Positions 1-7,934 of a stretch of 51,973 bases of DNA are shown one piece after another (position 1 is the first letter of the stretch; the number at the start of each line of letters is the position of its first letter). The notes beneath the pieces are model-generated. The model saw nothing but the letters and a program-made list of their open reading frames with translations. It ran no database searches and was not told where the DNA came from. Origin of the DNA: JAOAPY01 sp041492185. Its GTDB lineage: Bacteria; Acidobacteriota; Blastocatellia; Pyrinomonadales; Pyrinomonadaceae. Location of the stretch: the NCBI GenBank assembly GCA_041492185.1, contig JBGPWL010000024.1, forward strand, positions 1 through 51,973, given 5' to 3'. The translations under genes and the position numbers were made by a program.

Positions 1-11
1 GGACGTTCCGT

Positions 12-17
12 TATACT
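12..17 (+). promoter_or_regulatory. possible -10 box for htrA
   Basis: TATACT matches the sigma-70 -10 hexamer at five of six positions and lies about 105 bp before the htrA start. Its -35 element would fall outside the left edge of the window, so the promoter cannot be confirmed from this sequence. Confidence 0.3.
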
Positions 18-37
18 CTGAATCCTCTCTTGCAAAT

Positions 38-101
38 AAAGCGCTAAGGGCAAAGCGCAAAGAGCCAAGAGGCAAAGAGCCAGGGTCCAAGAGGGTTACT
101 T
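38..101 (+). repeat. degenerate CAAAG-periodic repeat
   Basis: A purine-rich stretch with about six imperfect units of the form (G/C)CAAAGNGC at roughly 8-10 bp spacing lies just upstream of htrA. Related arrays occur at 17746-17783 and 18718-18746, also abutting gene starts. It does not look coding. Its function is unknown. Confidence 0.5.
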
Positions 102-121
102 TTTTTCAAAGGTGGTGAGTT

Positions 122-1696
122 ATGTTCGAGCTTCCCGAAAGTAAGACAACGCTTGACGAGCGAGCGATTTTGCGACGGTTGCGCATCTGGATTGTCGCGC
201 TGGCGCTCGCATGTCTGGCGGCGGGCGTCGGCATAGGCGCGATACTTGCCGGCCGGCCGACAGTCGCGCAGAACGAACAGATTGCCCGCACGCCTGAGGC
301 TTTATCGGCATCGTTTGCCGAGATTGCCAAACGCGTCGAGCCGGCAGTCGTCAACATCGAAACAACCCAGGCCGCGCCCGAGATCGCGGATAAAGAGGAC
401 GGGGACACGGTCCCGCCTTCCAATCCCTTGTTCGACATGTTTCGCCGGCAACCGCGTCGTCCGTCGCACGGTATCGGCAGCGGCTTCATCGTCGATCCGA
501 AGGGTTACATTCTCACCAACTATCACGTCGTTGGCGGCGCGACACGCATTACCGTCGGGTTATTGTCCGGCGAGAAGTATCGCGGCAAGGTCGTCGGCGT
601 CGATGAAGAGACTGACGTTGCAGTCGTCAAGATTGATGCGCCACACGATCTGCCGACACTGAAACTCGGCGACTCGAACGCGGCGCAGGTTGGCGATTGG
701 GTGCTGGCGATCGGATCGCCATTTGGACTCGAGCAGACGGTGACCGCCGGCATCATTTCCAAGAAGGAACGCGACACGCCGTTCTTCAACGCCTTCCAAC
801 GATTTCTCCAGACCGACGCGGCCATCAATCGCGGCAACAGCGGCGGCCCGCTGGTGAACATGCACGGCGAAGCGATCGGCATGAACTCGCAGATTGCCAC
901 TTCGACCGGAGACTATAACGGCATTGGTTTCGCGCTGCCGGCAAACGAGACGGACTACGTCTACAAACAGATTGTGGCGGCGGGCAAAGTGCGCCGCGGC
1001 TTTCTCGGAATAACGCTCGAATCCGTCAAAGAAGAGTTCGCGAAAGTTTACGGAATGGCGGAAGCCAAGGGCGCGATCGTGATGGAGGTCCAGCCTGTGC
1101 GCGACGGCCAGCCAACGCCCGCGGCGAAGGCGGGTTTGCAGACCGGCGACATCATCACCGAATTCAACGGGCAGCAGGTGCTCAGTTCGCAGGACCTGAT
1201 TTTGAAAGTCGCGGGCACGCCGGTGGGCCAGTCAGTGACGTTGACATTCCTGCGTGAGACGGACGGCAAACTGGAAAAGCAAACTGCGAATGTCGTGTTG
1301 GCCGAGCGGCCGCCGCAAACCGCGCGCGAGTCTGAAGCGCCGAAGGAAAAAGAATCACCCGGGAAGGTCAACGTATTGAAGTTGGGAATGACGCTGGCAG
1401 AGCTGACGCCCCAACTCGTGAACGAAAAACATCTGACGGGCGTGCGCGGATTATATCTGAAGGATCTCGATCCGAACGGAGTCGCCGCTGAGGTCCGATC
1501 GAATGGACAACAAGCGCTGTTTGAAGGCGATGTGATTACGCGAATCAATCGTGTGCCCGTGACGACATTGGCGGATTTCCAGCGCGTGCTGGGTGGACTG
1601 AAAGCCGGCGACCCAGTGGTCCTGCACGTCTCGCGTTATGTTAGACCACCAGCAGATCGCGTCCAGCAGTTAATCGTGCAGTTTACTTACCAGTAA
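122..1696 (+). CDS. htrA: membrane-anchored HtrA/DegQ-type serine protease with two PDZ domains
   Basis: A 524-residue periplasmic quality-control protease that degrades misfolded envelope proteins. Residues about 21-44 form one hydrophobic segment after a short charged N-terminus, so the protein is probably anchored in the inner membrane with its catalytic part in the periplasm. The trypsin-like domain carries the full triad: His135 in TNYHVV, Asp165 in ETDVAVVKID and Ser240 in GNSGGPL. A first PDZ domain covers about 290-395, a Lys/Glu-rich linker 398-412, and a second PDZ about 418-515, the usual DegP/DegQ order. The ATG at 122 follows a GGTGGTGAG purine stretch. It stands alone on the plus strand. 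The following gap contains a palindromic repeat, not an obvious terminator. The family assignment is secure; the choice between DegP, DegQ and DegS is not. Confidence 0.95.
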   Translation: MFELPESKTTLDERAILRRLRIWIVALALACLAAGVGIGAILAGRPTVAQNEQIARTPEALSASFAEIAKRVEPAVVNIETTQAAPEIADKEDGDTVPPSNPLFDMFRRQPRRPSHGIGSGFIVDPKGYILTNYHVVGGATRITVGLLSGEKYRGKVVGVDEETDVAVVKIDAPHDLPTLKLGDSNAAQVGDWVLAIGSPFGLEQTVTAGIISKKERDTPFFNAFQRFLQTDAAINRGNSGGPLVNMHGEAIGMNSQIATSTGDYNGIGFALPANETDYVYKQIVAAGKVRRGFLGITLESVKEEFAKVYGMAEAKGAIVMEVQPVRDGQPTPAAKAGLQTGDIITEFNGQQVLSSQDLILKVAGTPVGQSVTLTFLRETDGKLEKQTANVVLAERPPQTARESEAPKEKESPGKVNVLKLGMTLAELTPQLVNEKHLTGVRGLYLKDLDPNGVAAEVRSNGQQALFEGDVITRINRVPVTTLADFQRVLGGLKAGDPVVLHVSRYVRPPADRVQQLIVQFTYQ

Positions 1697-1706
1697 GGAC
1701 TGTTTC

Positions 1707-1773
1707 GGGTTTCGAGTTCCGGGTTTCGAGTTAATTCAGACCCTGAAACTCGGAAACTCGAAACTCGAAACCC
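1707..1773. repeat. GGGTTTCGAGTT direct/inverted repeat cluster
   Basis: GGGTTTCGAGTT occurs twice in direct orientation (1707-1718 and 1721-1732), then its inverted relative AACTCGAAAC recurs to 1773. The two halves can form a long imperfect hairpin. It fills the htrA-ALDH gap and ends 2 bp before the ALDH ATG, displacing any normal ribosome binding site. Confidence 0.7.
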
Positions 1774-1775
1774 AT

Positions 1776-3371
1776 ATGGCCCAGGCAAAAAGAGCGCTAA
1801 GCAAAACCCGAAGGAGGCAAACAGCGCCACGCTCGGTAGCGAGCAGGTCGACACAAAAGAGCGCACCACGCTCGACGGTGAAGACCTATCACAATTACAT
1901 CGGCGGCAAGTGGGTCGAGAGCGCCTCGGGTGAAACGTTTGAGAACGTCAATCCGGCCGACACGCGCGATGTTGTCGGCCGGTTTCCACTTTCAACTCGA
2001 GAAGATATCTACGCCGCAGTCAACGCCGCACAGGAAGCGTTCAATCGCTGGCGTCGCACGCCCGCGCCACGTCGCGCCGAGATTCTGTTTCGGCTCGGCG
2101 AGATCCTGATCCGCAACAAGGAAAGTTTCGCGGCCGACATGACGCGCGAGATGGGAAAGATTCTCAAGGAGACCGGCGGCGATGTTCAGGAAGCGATCGA
2201 CTGCACCTATTACACTGCCGGAGAGGGCCGGCGCCTGCACGGCTTCACCACGCCGGCGGAGATGCCCGACAAGTTCGCAATGTGCGTGCGTCAGCCAGTG
2301 GGCTTGTGCGGATTGATCACGCCGTGGAACTTTCCAATGGCGATCCCGTCGTGGAAACTGATCCCCGCGCTGGTGTGCGGCAACACCGTCGTCATCAAGC
2401 CCGCCGAACTTACTCCGCTTTCAACATACAACCTCGTCAAGGCGTGCGAAGAAGCTGGAATTCCACCCGGCGTCGTAAACCTTGTGACGGGTCACGGTTC
2501 GAACATCGGCCCGGCGATCACAAATCATCCGGCGCTGCGGTTGATCTCGTTCACCGGATCAACGGAGACAGGTCGGCTGGTTGCATCAGCATGTGCGGAA
2601 CGCAACGGCATCTGCTCGCTGGAGATGGGTGGCAAGAACGTCATCATGGTGATGGAAGACGCCGATATCGATCTGGCGATCGAAGGAGCACTCTGGGGTG
2701 CGTTTGGCACTTCCGGACAACGCTGCACGGCGGCGTCGCGACTGGTGGTCCATAAGAAAGTTTACAAACGCTTCGCAAAGAAATTGGTCGAGCGCACCGA
2801 AGGCTTACGTGTCGGCAATGGCGCAGACCCGAAGACTGACATGGGGCCAGTGGTCAATGGCGACGCCGTCGAGAAGATCATGGAATACATCGATATCGGC
2901 GAGCACGAAGATGGCGCGACGCTCGCTTGCGGCGGCAAGCGTTTGACCCGCGGCGATTACGCGCACGGCTACTTCATCGAGCCGACTGTGTTCACCGACG
3001 TCGCTCCGGACATGCGCATCGCGCAGGAGGAGATCTTCGGACCTGTCACCGCGGTTATTCCGGCAAACTCACTTGACGACGCGGTCGAGATCGCGAATGG
3101 CGTACGCTATGGATTGTCTGCGTCGATCTACACGCAGGACGTGAACCGCGCGTTCCACGCAATGAACGAGTCATACACGGGCATCTTTTACGTCAACGCT
3201 TCGACCATCGGCGCTGAAGTGCATCTGCCATTTGGCGGCACGAAAGGAACCGGCAACGGCCATCGAGAAGCAGGCACGCAGGTGCTGGATGTTTTTTCGG
3301 AATGGAAGTCGATCTATGTGGACTACAGCGGGAAACTCCAGCGTGCGCAGATCGATGAAGTTGAAGTCTAG
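1776..3371 (+). CDS. NAD(P)-dependent aldehyde dehydrogenase
   Basis: Oxidises an aldehyde to the carboxylic acid in the cytoplasm. The ALDH fold is complete: the cofactor segment TPWNFPMAIP (182-191), FTGSTETG (259-266), the general base Glu283 in LEMGGKN and the catalytic nucleophile Cys317 in GQRCTAA. The sequence looks closest to semialdehyde dehydrogenases (alpha-ketoglutaric or aminoadipic semialdehyde type), but the substrate cannot be read from it. The listed ATG adds about 34 Arg/Ser/Thr-rich residues before the conserved fold, and no Shine-Dalgarno precedes it because a repeat occupies that space. A GTG at 1878 is an alternative start giving a normal-length protein. The 3' end converges on the aminotransferase and shares a CTAG tetranucleotide with it (3368-3371). 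Confidence 0.93.
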   Translation: MAQAKRALSKTRRRQTAPRSVASRSTQKSAPRSTVKTYHNYIGGKWVESASGETFENVNPADTRDVVGRFPLSTREDIYAAVNAAQEAFNRWRRTPAPRRAEILFRLGEILIRNKESFAADMTREMGKILKETGGDVQEAIDCTYYTAGEGRRLHGFTTPAEMPDKFAMCVRQPVGLCGLITPWNFPMAIPSWKLIPALVCGNTVVIKPAELTPLSTYNLVKACEEAGIPPGVVNLVTGHGSNIGPAITNHPALRLISFTGSTETGRLVASACAERNGICSLEMGGKNVIMVMEDADIDLAIEGALWGAFGTSGQRCTAASRLVVHKKVYKRFAKKLVERTEGLRVGNGADPKTDMGPVVNGDAVEKIMEYIDIGEHEDGATLACGGKRLTRGDYAHGYFIEPTVFTDVAPDMRIAQEEIFGPVTAVIPANSLDDAVEIANGVRYGLSASIYTQDVNRAFHAMNESYTGIFYVNASTIGAEVHLPFGGTKGTGNGHREAGTQVLDVFSEWKSIYVDYSGKLQRAQIDEVEV

Positions 3372-4597
3372 AAACCAGCGGGAGCAGAAACAGTGATCTT
3401 CCGGTTGTACGCTTCAATCCCGGCCGCGAGAATCTTCATTGCCCGTGCCAGATCATCGCAGTTGAGTACGTAGGCGATGCGGACCTCGTCCTTGCCCTTG
3501 CCCGGGGTCGCGTAGAATCCGTCTGCGGGCGCCACCATCAGGGTCTCATTGTCGAGCTGGAACTCTTCAAGCATGAAGGTGGCGAATTCCTCGCCGTCGC
3601 GAATCGGCAACCTGGCAACAACGTAGAATGCGCCTCCGGGCTTGCGGCACACCGCGCCCGGTATCTTCGCGATTGCATCGCATACCAGATCTCTCCGGCG
3701 CTTATACTCGCGCCGCACTTCGGTGAAGTAGCTGTCCGGCACTTTTACCGCCGCCATCGCCGCCAACTGGTCAACGGTTGGCGGACAAAGACGGGCCTGA
3801 CCGAATTTCAGTACCGCCGCGATCAGCTCGGCGTTCCGGCTGACCAGGCAGCCCACCCGCGCCCCACACGCGCTGTACCGTTTGGACACGCTGTCCACCA
3901 GTATCGCCAGGTCTTCGACTCCGGCCAGATTGAGGACGCTAGTGTGTTCAGTATCGTCGTCGTAGATGAACTCGCGATACGCCTCGTCGCCGATGAGGTA
4001 GAGTTCGTGCTCGAGGCACAAACCTGCAAGCATCTCAAGTTCCGGTCGAGTGTAAACCGCGCCGGTCGGGTTGCCTGGGTTGGAATAGATGATGGCCCTG
4101 GTTCTGCTGGTGATTGCCCGTTCGAACTCAACTCTGGGCGGCAGGGCAAAACCGGTCTCGGCCAAACAGGTCACTGGGACGAGCTTGACGCAGGCGGTTG
4201 CCGCAAATCCGGAATAGTTCGTATAGAACGGTTCCGGCACGATGACTTCGTCGCCCGCGTCGGCCACCGCGTTCAGCGCGAACGAGATTGCCTCGCTGCC
4301 GCCCGTCGTAATGAGAATGTCCTCGGCCCGCACCTTCATTCCCACGTGCTCGTAATACTGGACCAGCGCGTCAATGTAATCTTTCAAGCCTTGCGACGGC
4401 CCGTACGAAAGCACCTTGATATCGACGTTTCGATATCCGTTCATCATTTCGGCCGGGGTCTCGATATCCGGTTGGCCGATGTTCAGATGATAGACCTTGA
4501 TGCCGCGGGCCTTGGCCCGGTCGGCATACGGCGCCAGCCGTCGAATCGGAGAAGCCGGCATCTCATTTGCCCGGCTGGAAAGTCTGACTTTGCTCAA
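3368..4597 (-). CDS. PLP-dependent class I/II aminotransferase
   Basis: Fold-type I aminotransferase of the aspartate aminotransferase superfamily, transferring an amino group between an amino acid and a 2-oxo acid. Numbered from the chosen start, NPGNPTG lies at 173-179, the pyridine-nitrogen Asp in GDEAY at about 204, and the Schiff-base Lys239 in SVSKRYSACGARVG, with the phosphate-binding Arg just after it. I chose the TTG at 4597 because GAGAGGAG sits 5 bp upstream and the N-terminus then matches the family (LSSRANEMPASPIRRL). A GTG at 4630 would add 11 residues without support. Substrate specificity is not evident. It lies convergent to ALDH and divergent from the alanine dehydrogenase remnant, so an amino-acid catabolic context is possible but unproven. 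Confidence 0.92.
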   Translation of the reverse strand: MSKVRLSSRANEMPASPIRRLAPYADRAKARGIKVYHLNIGQPDIETPAEMMNGYRNVDIKVLSYGPSQGLKDYIDALVQYYEHVGMKVRAEDILITTGGSEAISFALNAVADAGDEVIVPEPFYTNYSGFAATACVKLVPVTCLAETGFALPPRVEFERAITSRTRAIIYSNPGNPTGAVYTRPELEMLAGLCLEHELYLIGDEAYREFIYDDDTEHTSVLNLAGVEDLAILVDSVSKRYSACGARVGCLVSRNAELIAAVLKFGQARLCPPTVDQLAAMAAVKVPDSYFTEVRREYKRRRDLVCDAIAKIPGAVCRKPGGAFYVVARLPIRDGEEFATFMLEEFQLDNETLMVAPADGFYATPGKGKDEVRIAYVLNCDDLARAMKILAAGIEAYNRKITVSAPAGF

Positions 4598-4628
4598 TGC
4601 GACTCCTCTCACGTTCGCTCTAGGCCTC

Positions 4629-4662
4629 ACGCCTGACGCCCGGAATCTTAGGCGTCACGCGT
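4629..4662. repeat. short inverted repeat
   Basis: ACGCCTGACGCC (4629-4640) and GGCGTCACGCGT (4651-4662) are inverted copies matching at 11 of 12 positions with a 10-bp loop, just upstream of the aminotransferase start. There is no T-run, so it is not a convincing terminator. Confidence 0.5.
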
Positions 4663-4837
4663 CTGGCGTACAACGTCTTCTGAGAGCGGACACCGAGTAA
4701 CTCCTAATCCGAGTACTGCTCGGCAAAACTGCCCACCGAATATACCAGAGCTTGCCGTTCGCGCAAGCGCCGAAACAGCCTCGATGAAACTCCTCCGCCC
4801 AGCGCCGTGTTGAGAGACCCACAGCGCATAGCGCCTA

Positions 4838-5256
4838 GGGTCTGCTCCCGGCGCCGCCGTTCCAAGATTGGTTACACGCACCATGCTGAAAGACGTGCCC
4901 AACGGCGCGGTGATTGTTGACGTGGCCGTGGACCAGGGTGGCTGCATCGAGACCACGCATCCGAGCATTCGAATCCAACCTTCTACGTCGAAGGCGTGCT
5001 CCACTATTGCGTCGCCAACATGCCGGGCGCCGTCCCGCGCACTTCAACCTTCGCGCTCACGAATGCGACGCTGCCGTATGCGCTGAAGCTTGCCAACCAC
5101 GGATTCCTCGATGCGATCGCAAACGACATTGGGTTGAAGGCAGGCGTCAATACTTACGCGGGCGGCTTGACCTACGAAGCTGTCGCCGTCGCCCAGGAAC
5201 GCGAATACACTTCTCTTGACGATCTAATCCGCAGCAGCACTGCGAAAACGGCTTAA
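4838..5256 (+). pseudogene. ald: alanine dehydrogenase remnant (C-terminal part, frameshifted)
   Basis: The translation reads PGAAVPRLVTRTMLK, then GAVIVDVAVDQGGCIETT in the frame of 4868. It continues one frame over from about 4968 with FYVEGVLHYCVANMPGAVPR, then TSTFALTNATLPYALKLA, ending at a TAA at 5254-5256. Together these make about 140 residues of the C-terminal third of alanine dehydrogenase, whose normal length is about 370. The frame change falls at about 4962-4968. The N-terminal substrate-binding part, including the catalytic Lys and His, is not found upstream. Both a 5' deletion and a frameshift therefore argue for a dead gene. The NAD-domain end (DVAVDQGGC) is still well conserved, suggesting recent loss. 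A sequencing error could explain the frameshift but not the missing 5' two thirds. Confidence 0.85.
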
Positions 5257-5308
5257 CCAGGAATGTCGATTGATTAGAGAGTGGGCAGGAGTCTAGCGCT
5301 GTAGGTTT

Positions 5309-5746
5309 TCACACCGACTTGAGCAACAGACTGTCCAGACAAGCGATTAGATCTTCCGGTGAGATTGGTTTGGCGAGATAAGCGTCTGCCTGTCGATCTT
5401 CCAGCAGCGATTCCTTTTGCTCCAACGCGCTGAGTAACACAATCGGGATGTGCGAGAGGTGAGATGTACTCCTCAAGAATCGTGACAGTTCGTGGCCATT
5501 CAGGTTCGGCATGATGGCATCGGTCACCACAACGTCCACTTTCGTTGTCAGCGTCACGCGCATGGCTTCGAGTCCATCTGCGGCGACGACCACATCGTAA
5601 CCCGCACGCCGCAAGACCACTTCAAGATAGCGCCGCAGCGAACGATCATCCTCGGCCAGCAAAACGCATGGTTCGTCTACGGGCTTCTGCGCCGGGATCG
5701 GCGCATTACCTGATTCTCGTGCCGTAAACTCTTCGTGAATGAACAT
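5309..5746 (-). CDS. stand-alone response regulator receiver (CheY-like)
   Basis: A single-domain phospho-acceptor protein of 145 residues. The receiver domain spans about 26-143 with the acidic pocket at Glu32-Asp33-Asp34, phosphorylation site Asp76 in VVVTDAIMPNLNG, Ser106 in IVLLSAL and Lys126 in YLAKPIS, so all switch residues are present. No output domain follows, so it probably acts by protein-protein contact or in a phosphorelay. No histidine kinase lies nearby. About the first 25 residues are a non-conserved tail. The ATG at 5746 has no strong Shine-Dalgarno. A good promoter candidate lies at 5816-5845. Its partner kinase is unknown. Confidence 0.92.
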   Translation of the reverse strand: MFIHEEFTARESGNAPIPAQKPVDEPCVLLAEDDRSLRRYLEVVLRRAGYDVVVAADGLEAMRVTLTTKVDVVVTDAIMPNLNGHELSRFLRSTSHLSHIPIVLLSALEQKESLLEDRQADAYLAKPISPEDLIACLDSLLLKSV

Positions 5747-5815
5747 CGGGAGCGGAATCTTTCTGGGGCTCGGTGAGTGGCTTCGGGGCGTCTGGCAATC
5801 CTGCCAACTGTAAAC

Positions 5816-5845
5816 AGATTATCGTTTAGGAGACTTGATTGTCAA
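5816..5845 (-). promoter_or_regulatory. promoter candidate for the receiver-domain gene
   Basis: On the minus strand TTGACA (5840-5845) is followed after 18 bp by TAATCT (5816-5821), about 70 bp upstream of the response-regulator start. The overlapping GATAAT at 16 bp spacing is an alternative -10. The geometry matches the candidates at 9351-9380, 29883-29912 and 38198-38227. Confidence 0.6.
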
Positions 5846-5883
5846 TGTTCTCCATTTGTTTGGCGGAAGGGTAGAACGGTGCT

Positions 5884-7839
5884 TCAACGATCAATAAACG
5901 CGCGGTTCCAGAACTCGAGCATTAACAATTGGAAGACCTGCAAGTTGTAGTCTTCGCGACCCGAGAGGTTGGCCGCGACAATTCGTCGCACTTCTTTGGA
6001 ATCGAAAAGCCCTCGTCGTTTCACGGTATCTTCCGAAAGCAGATCGTCAACCATTGGGCGCAGCGCGCCGCGCAGCCACGAGCGTAACGGCGCGCCAAAG
6101 CCGGCTTTTTTTCGCCAGACGACTTCGCGCGGCAAAAGCTTTTCGAAAGCGCGCTTCAGAATGTATTTGCGTTTGAAGCCGCGCAGTTTCAAATTGGGCG
6201 GCATGCGCGCCGCCATCTCGATCATTTCGTAATTCAAAAAAGGCACGCGCACTTCGAGGTTGGCGGCCATAGACGTCTTGTCGGTCGTAATCAAATTGAG
6301 ACACGGAAGAAACGTTTTTAGATCGACGTAAAGCAGTTGATTTAGCGGCGCGGCATTTTTGGCGCGCGCAAAGTAACGTCGGTGCGCGGCGTAAGCATCA
6401 ATGCCGATTGTCGCCGCGCGCAGTTCATCCGAGTAGAGGCGTTGCTTGGCTGCGTCAGTGAAGTAAGTGCCATAGCCCAGGTAACGATTCTCGAAATCGA
6501 GCGCCGCACTGCGCGCAAACTTTTTTGCGTTGCGCAATGGGGCCGTCAGTCTTCCCGGCCGGCCCCCGGGTAGCGCGAAGTCGATCGCTTTCATTAGCGG
6601 TCGTCTGAGGAGTTGCGGCACCGGATCGAACGCGCCCGCGATCTTCATCGCCAGTTGGCGTGGGTAACCCGCGAACACTTCATCGCCACCCATTCCGGAA
6701 AGCATCACGCGGAGCTGCTCGCGCGCCGCACGCGAAACGAGATAACTGGGAATGGCCATTTCGATTGGCGGCTCGTCCAGGTGATAGGTAAGTTTGGATA
6801 GTAACTCAGCGACCTGCGGCTTCAACATGATCTCGTGATAGTCAGTATCGAGATGCTGACTCACGCGGCGCGCCCACTGGACGTCGTCAGGAATAATGTC
6901 GTAGCGCAGATCCTCAGCTTCAATACCGATCGTGTAGGTGCCTACCTGACGTCCGTCGCTGTGATGTTTCATCATCGCGACGATCGCCGACGAATCGATG
7001 CCGCCGGAAAGAAACGATCCGAGTGGGACGTCTGCCACCATCTCGAGCTTGACCACGCGATCGAGTGTTTCGAGCACGCGCTCCTGCCACCACGCTTCGC
7101 TTCTTCCTTCGTCAATCTCGTCAAATGAAATGTCCCACCACTCGCGCACGCTTACTTCGTTTTCGCGTACCGTCAGCACGTGACCCGGTGGCACGGTCTT
7201 GATGTTCTGAAACAATGTGTTCGGATCGGGCGCCCACAGGAATGTCAGAAACTGATGCAGCGCCTCGACGTTCAATTCAGGTTTGAGTAGACCACTGGCG
7301 AGGATCGCTTTGACTTCCGAAGCAAAGACAAAGCTGGGAGCGCAGACATCCGGTCTGCTGTTTCGAGGCCCATCAACCTGGGTGTAATAGAGCGGCTTAA
7401 TGCCGACGCGGTCTCGAGCCAAGGTAAGCGTCCGCTCTTTATCATCCCAAAGCGCAAACGCAAACATGCCGTTCAAGCGCGACAGACAATCAGCGCCCCA
7501 GTGAGCCCAGGCAGCGAGCAGAACTTCAGTGTCACTTTGAGTGCGAAAGTTATGGCCTTCGGATTTGAGTTGCTCGCGCAGCTCGCGGTAATTGTAGATC
7601 TCGCCGTTGAGTGAGATTACGAATCGGCCGTCGCCCGAGAGCATTGGTTGGTGGCCGGCGCTGCTCGTGTCGATGATCGAAAGCCGACGATGACCCAGGC
7701 ACGCGCGCTGGCCGGCCTCGTTGATAACGTTCGACGTCCAGACGCCCTCATCGTCGCGGCCGCGATGCTCGATGCTTTGCAGCATCGCTGGGATAAGTCT
7801 TTCTGGATCTATGCCGACTATGCCGGCGATTCCGCACAT
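5884..7839 (-). CDS. asnB: asparagine synthetase (glutamine-hydrolysing)
   Basis: Makes asparagine, or amidates a sugar or peptide substrate, using glutamine and ATP. Class II glutamine amidotransferase begins at Met1-Cys2-Gly3, where Cys2 is the N-terminal nucleophile, with HRGRDD (25-30) and the RRLSIID and NGEIYN segments. The ATP-pyrophosphatase synthetase domain has SGGIDSS at 278-284 and a second conserved SGMGGDEVF. At 651 residues it is longer than E. coli AsnB and matches the AsnB/AsnO family common in polysaccharide loci. It is followed downstream by the receiver gene and preceded by a nucleotide-sugar dehydrogenase on the same strand, 95 bp away. That neighbourhood suggests a role in surface polysaccharide modification, though ordinary asparagine synthesis is equally possible. 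Confidence 0.94.
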   Translation of the reverse strand: MCGIAGIVGIDPERLIPAMLQSIEHRGRDDEGVWTSNVINEAGQRACLGHRRLSIIDTSSAGHQPMLSGDGRFVISLNGEIYNYRELREQLKSEGHNFRTQSDTEVLLAAWAHWGADCLSRLNGMFAFALWDDKERTLTLARDRVGIKPLYYTQVDGPRNSRPDVCAPSFVFASEVKAILASGLLKPELNVEALHQFLTFLWAPDPNTLFQNIKTVPPGHVLTVRENEVSVREWWDISFDEIDEGRSEAWWQERVLETLDRVVKLEMVADVPLGSFLSGGIDSSAIVAMMKHHSDGRQVGTYTIGIEAEDLRYDIIPDDVQWARRVSQHLDTDYHEIMLKPQVAELLSKLTYHLDEPPIEMAIPSYLVSRAAREQLRVMLSGMGGDEVFAGYPRQLAMKIAGAFDPVPQLLRRPLMKAIDFALPGGRPGRLTAPLRNAKKFARSAALDFENRYLGYGTYFTDAAKQRLYSDELRAATIGIDAYAAHRRYFARAKNAAPLNQLLYVDLKTFLPCLNLITTDKTSMAANLEVRVPFLNYEMIEMAARMPPNLKLRGFKRKYILKRAFEKLLPREVVWRKKAGFGAPLRSWLRGALRPMVDDLLSEDTVKRRGLFDSKEVRRIVAANLSGREDYNLQVFQLLMLEFWNRAFIDR

Positions 7840-7934
7840 GTGTTATTGGGAAAATCCAAAAACGGAGGGACATCGCATGCCGCGTGTCCGAGTCTCTAGT
7901 CTCTGCTCCAACTCAAAACTATAGACCCGACGCT

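Noticed and set aside
1811..1817. AAGGAGG as a ribosome site for an internal ALDH start
   Set aside because: No ATG, GTG or TTG in frame lies 5-12 bp downstream, so it is coincidental.
3944..4636. 230-residue plus-strand frame opposite the aminotransferase
   Set aside because: It lies wholly antisense to a gene with intact catalytic motifs, and no ribosome site or homology is apparent.
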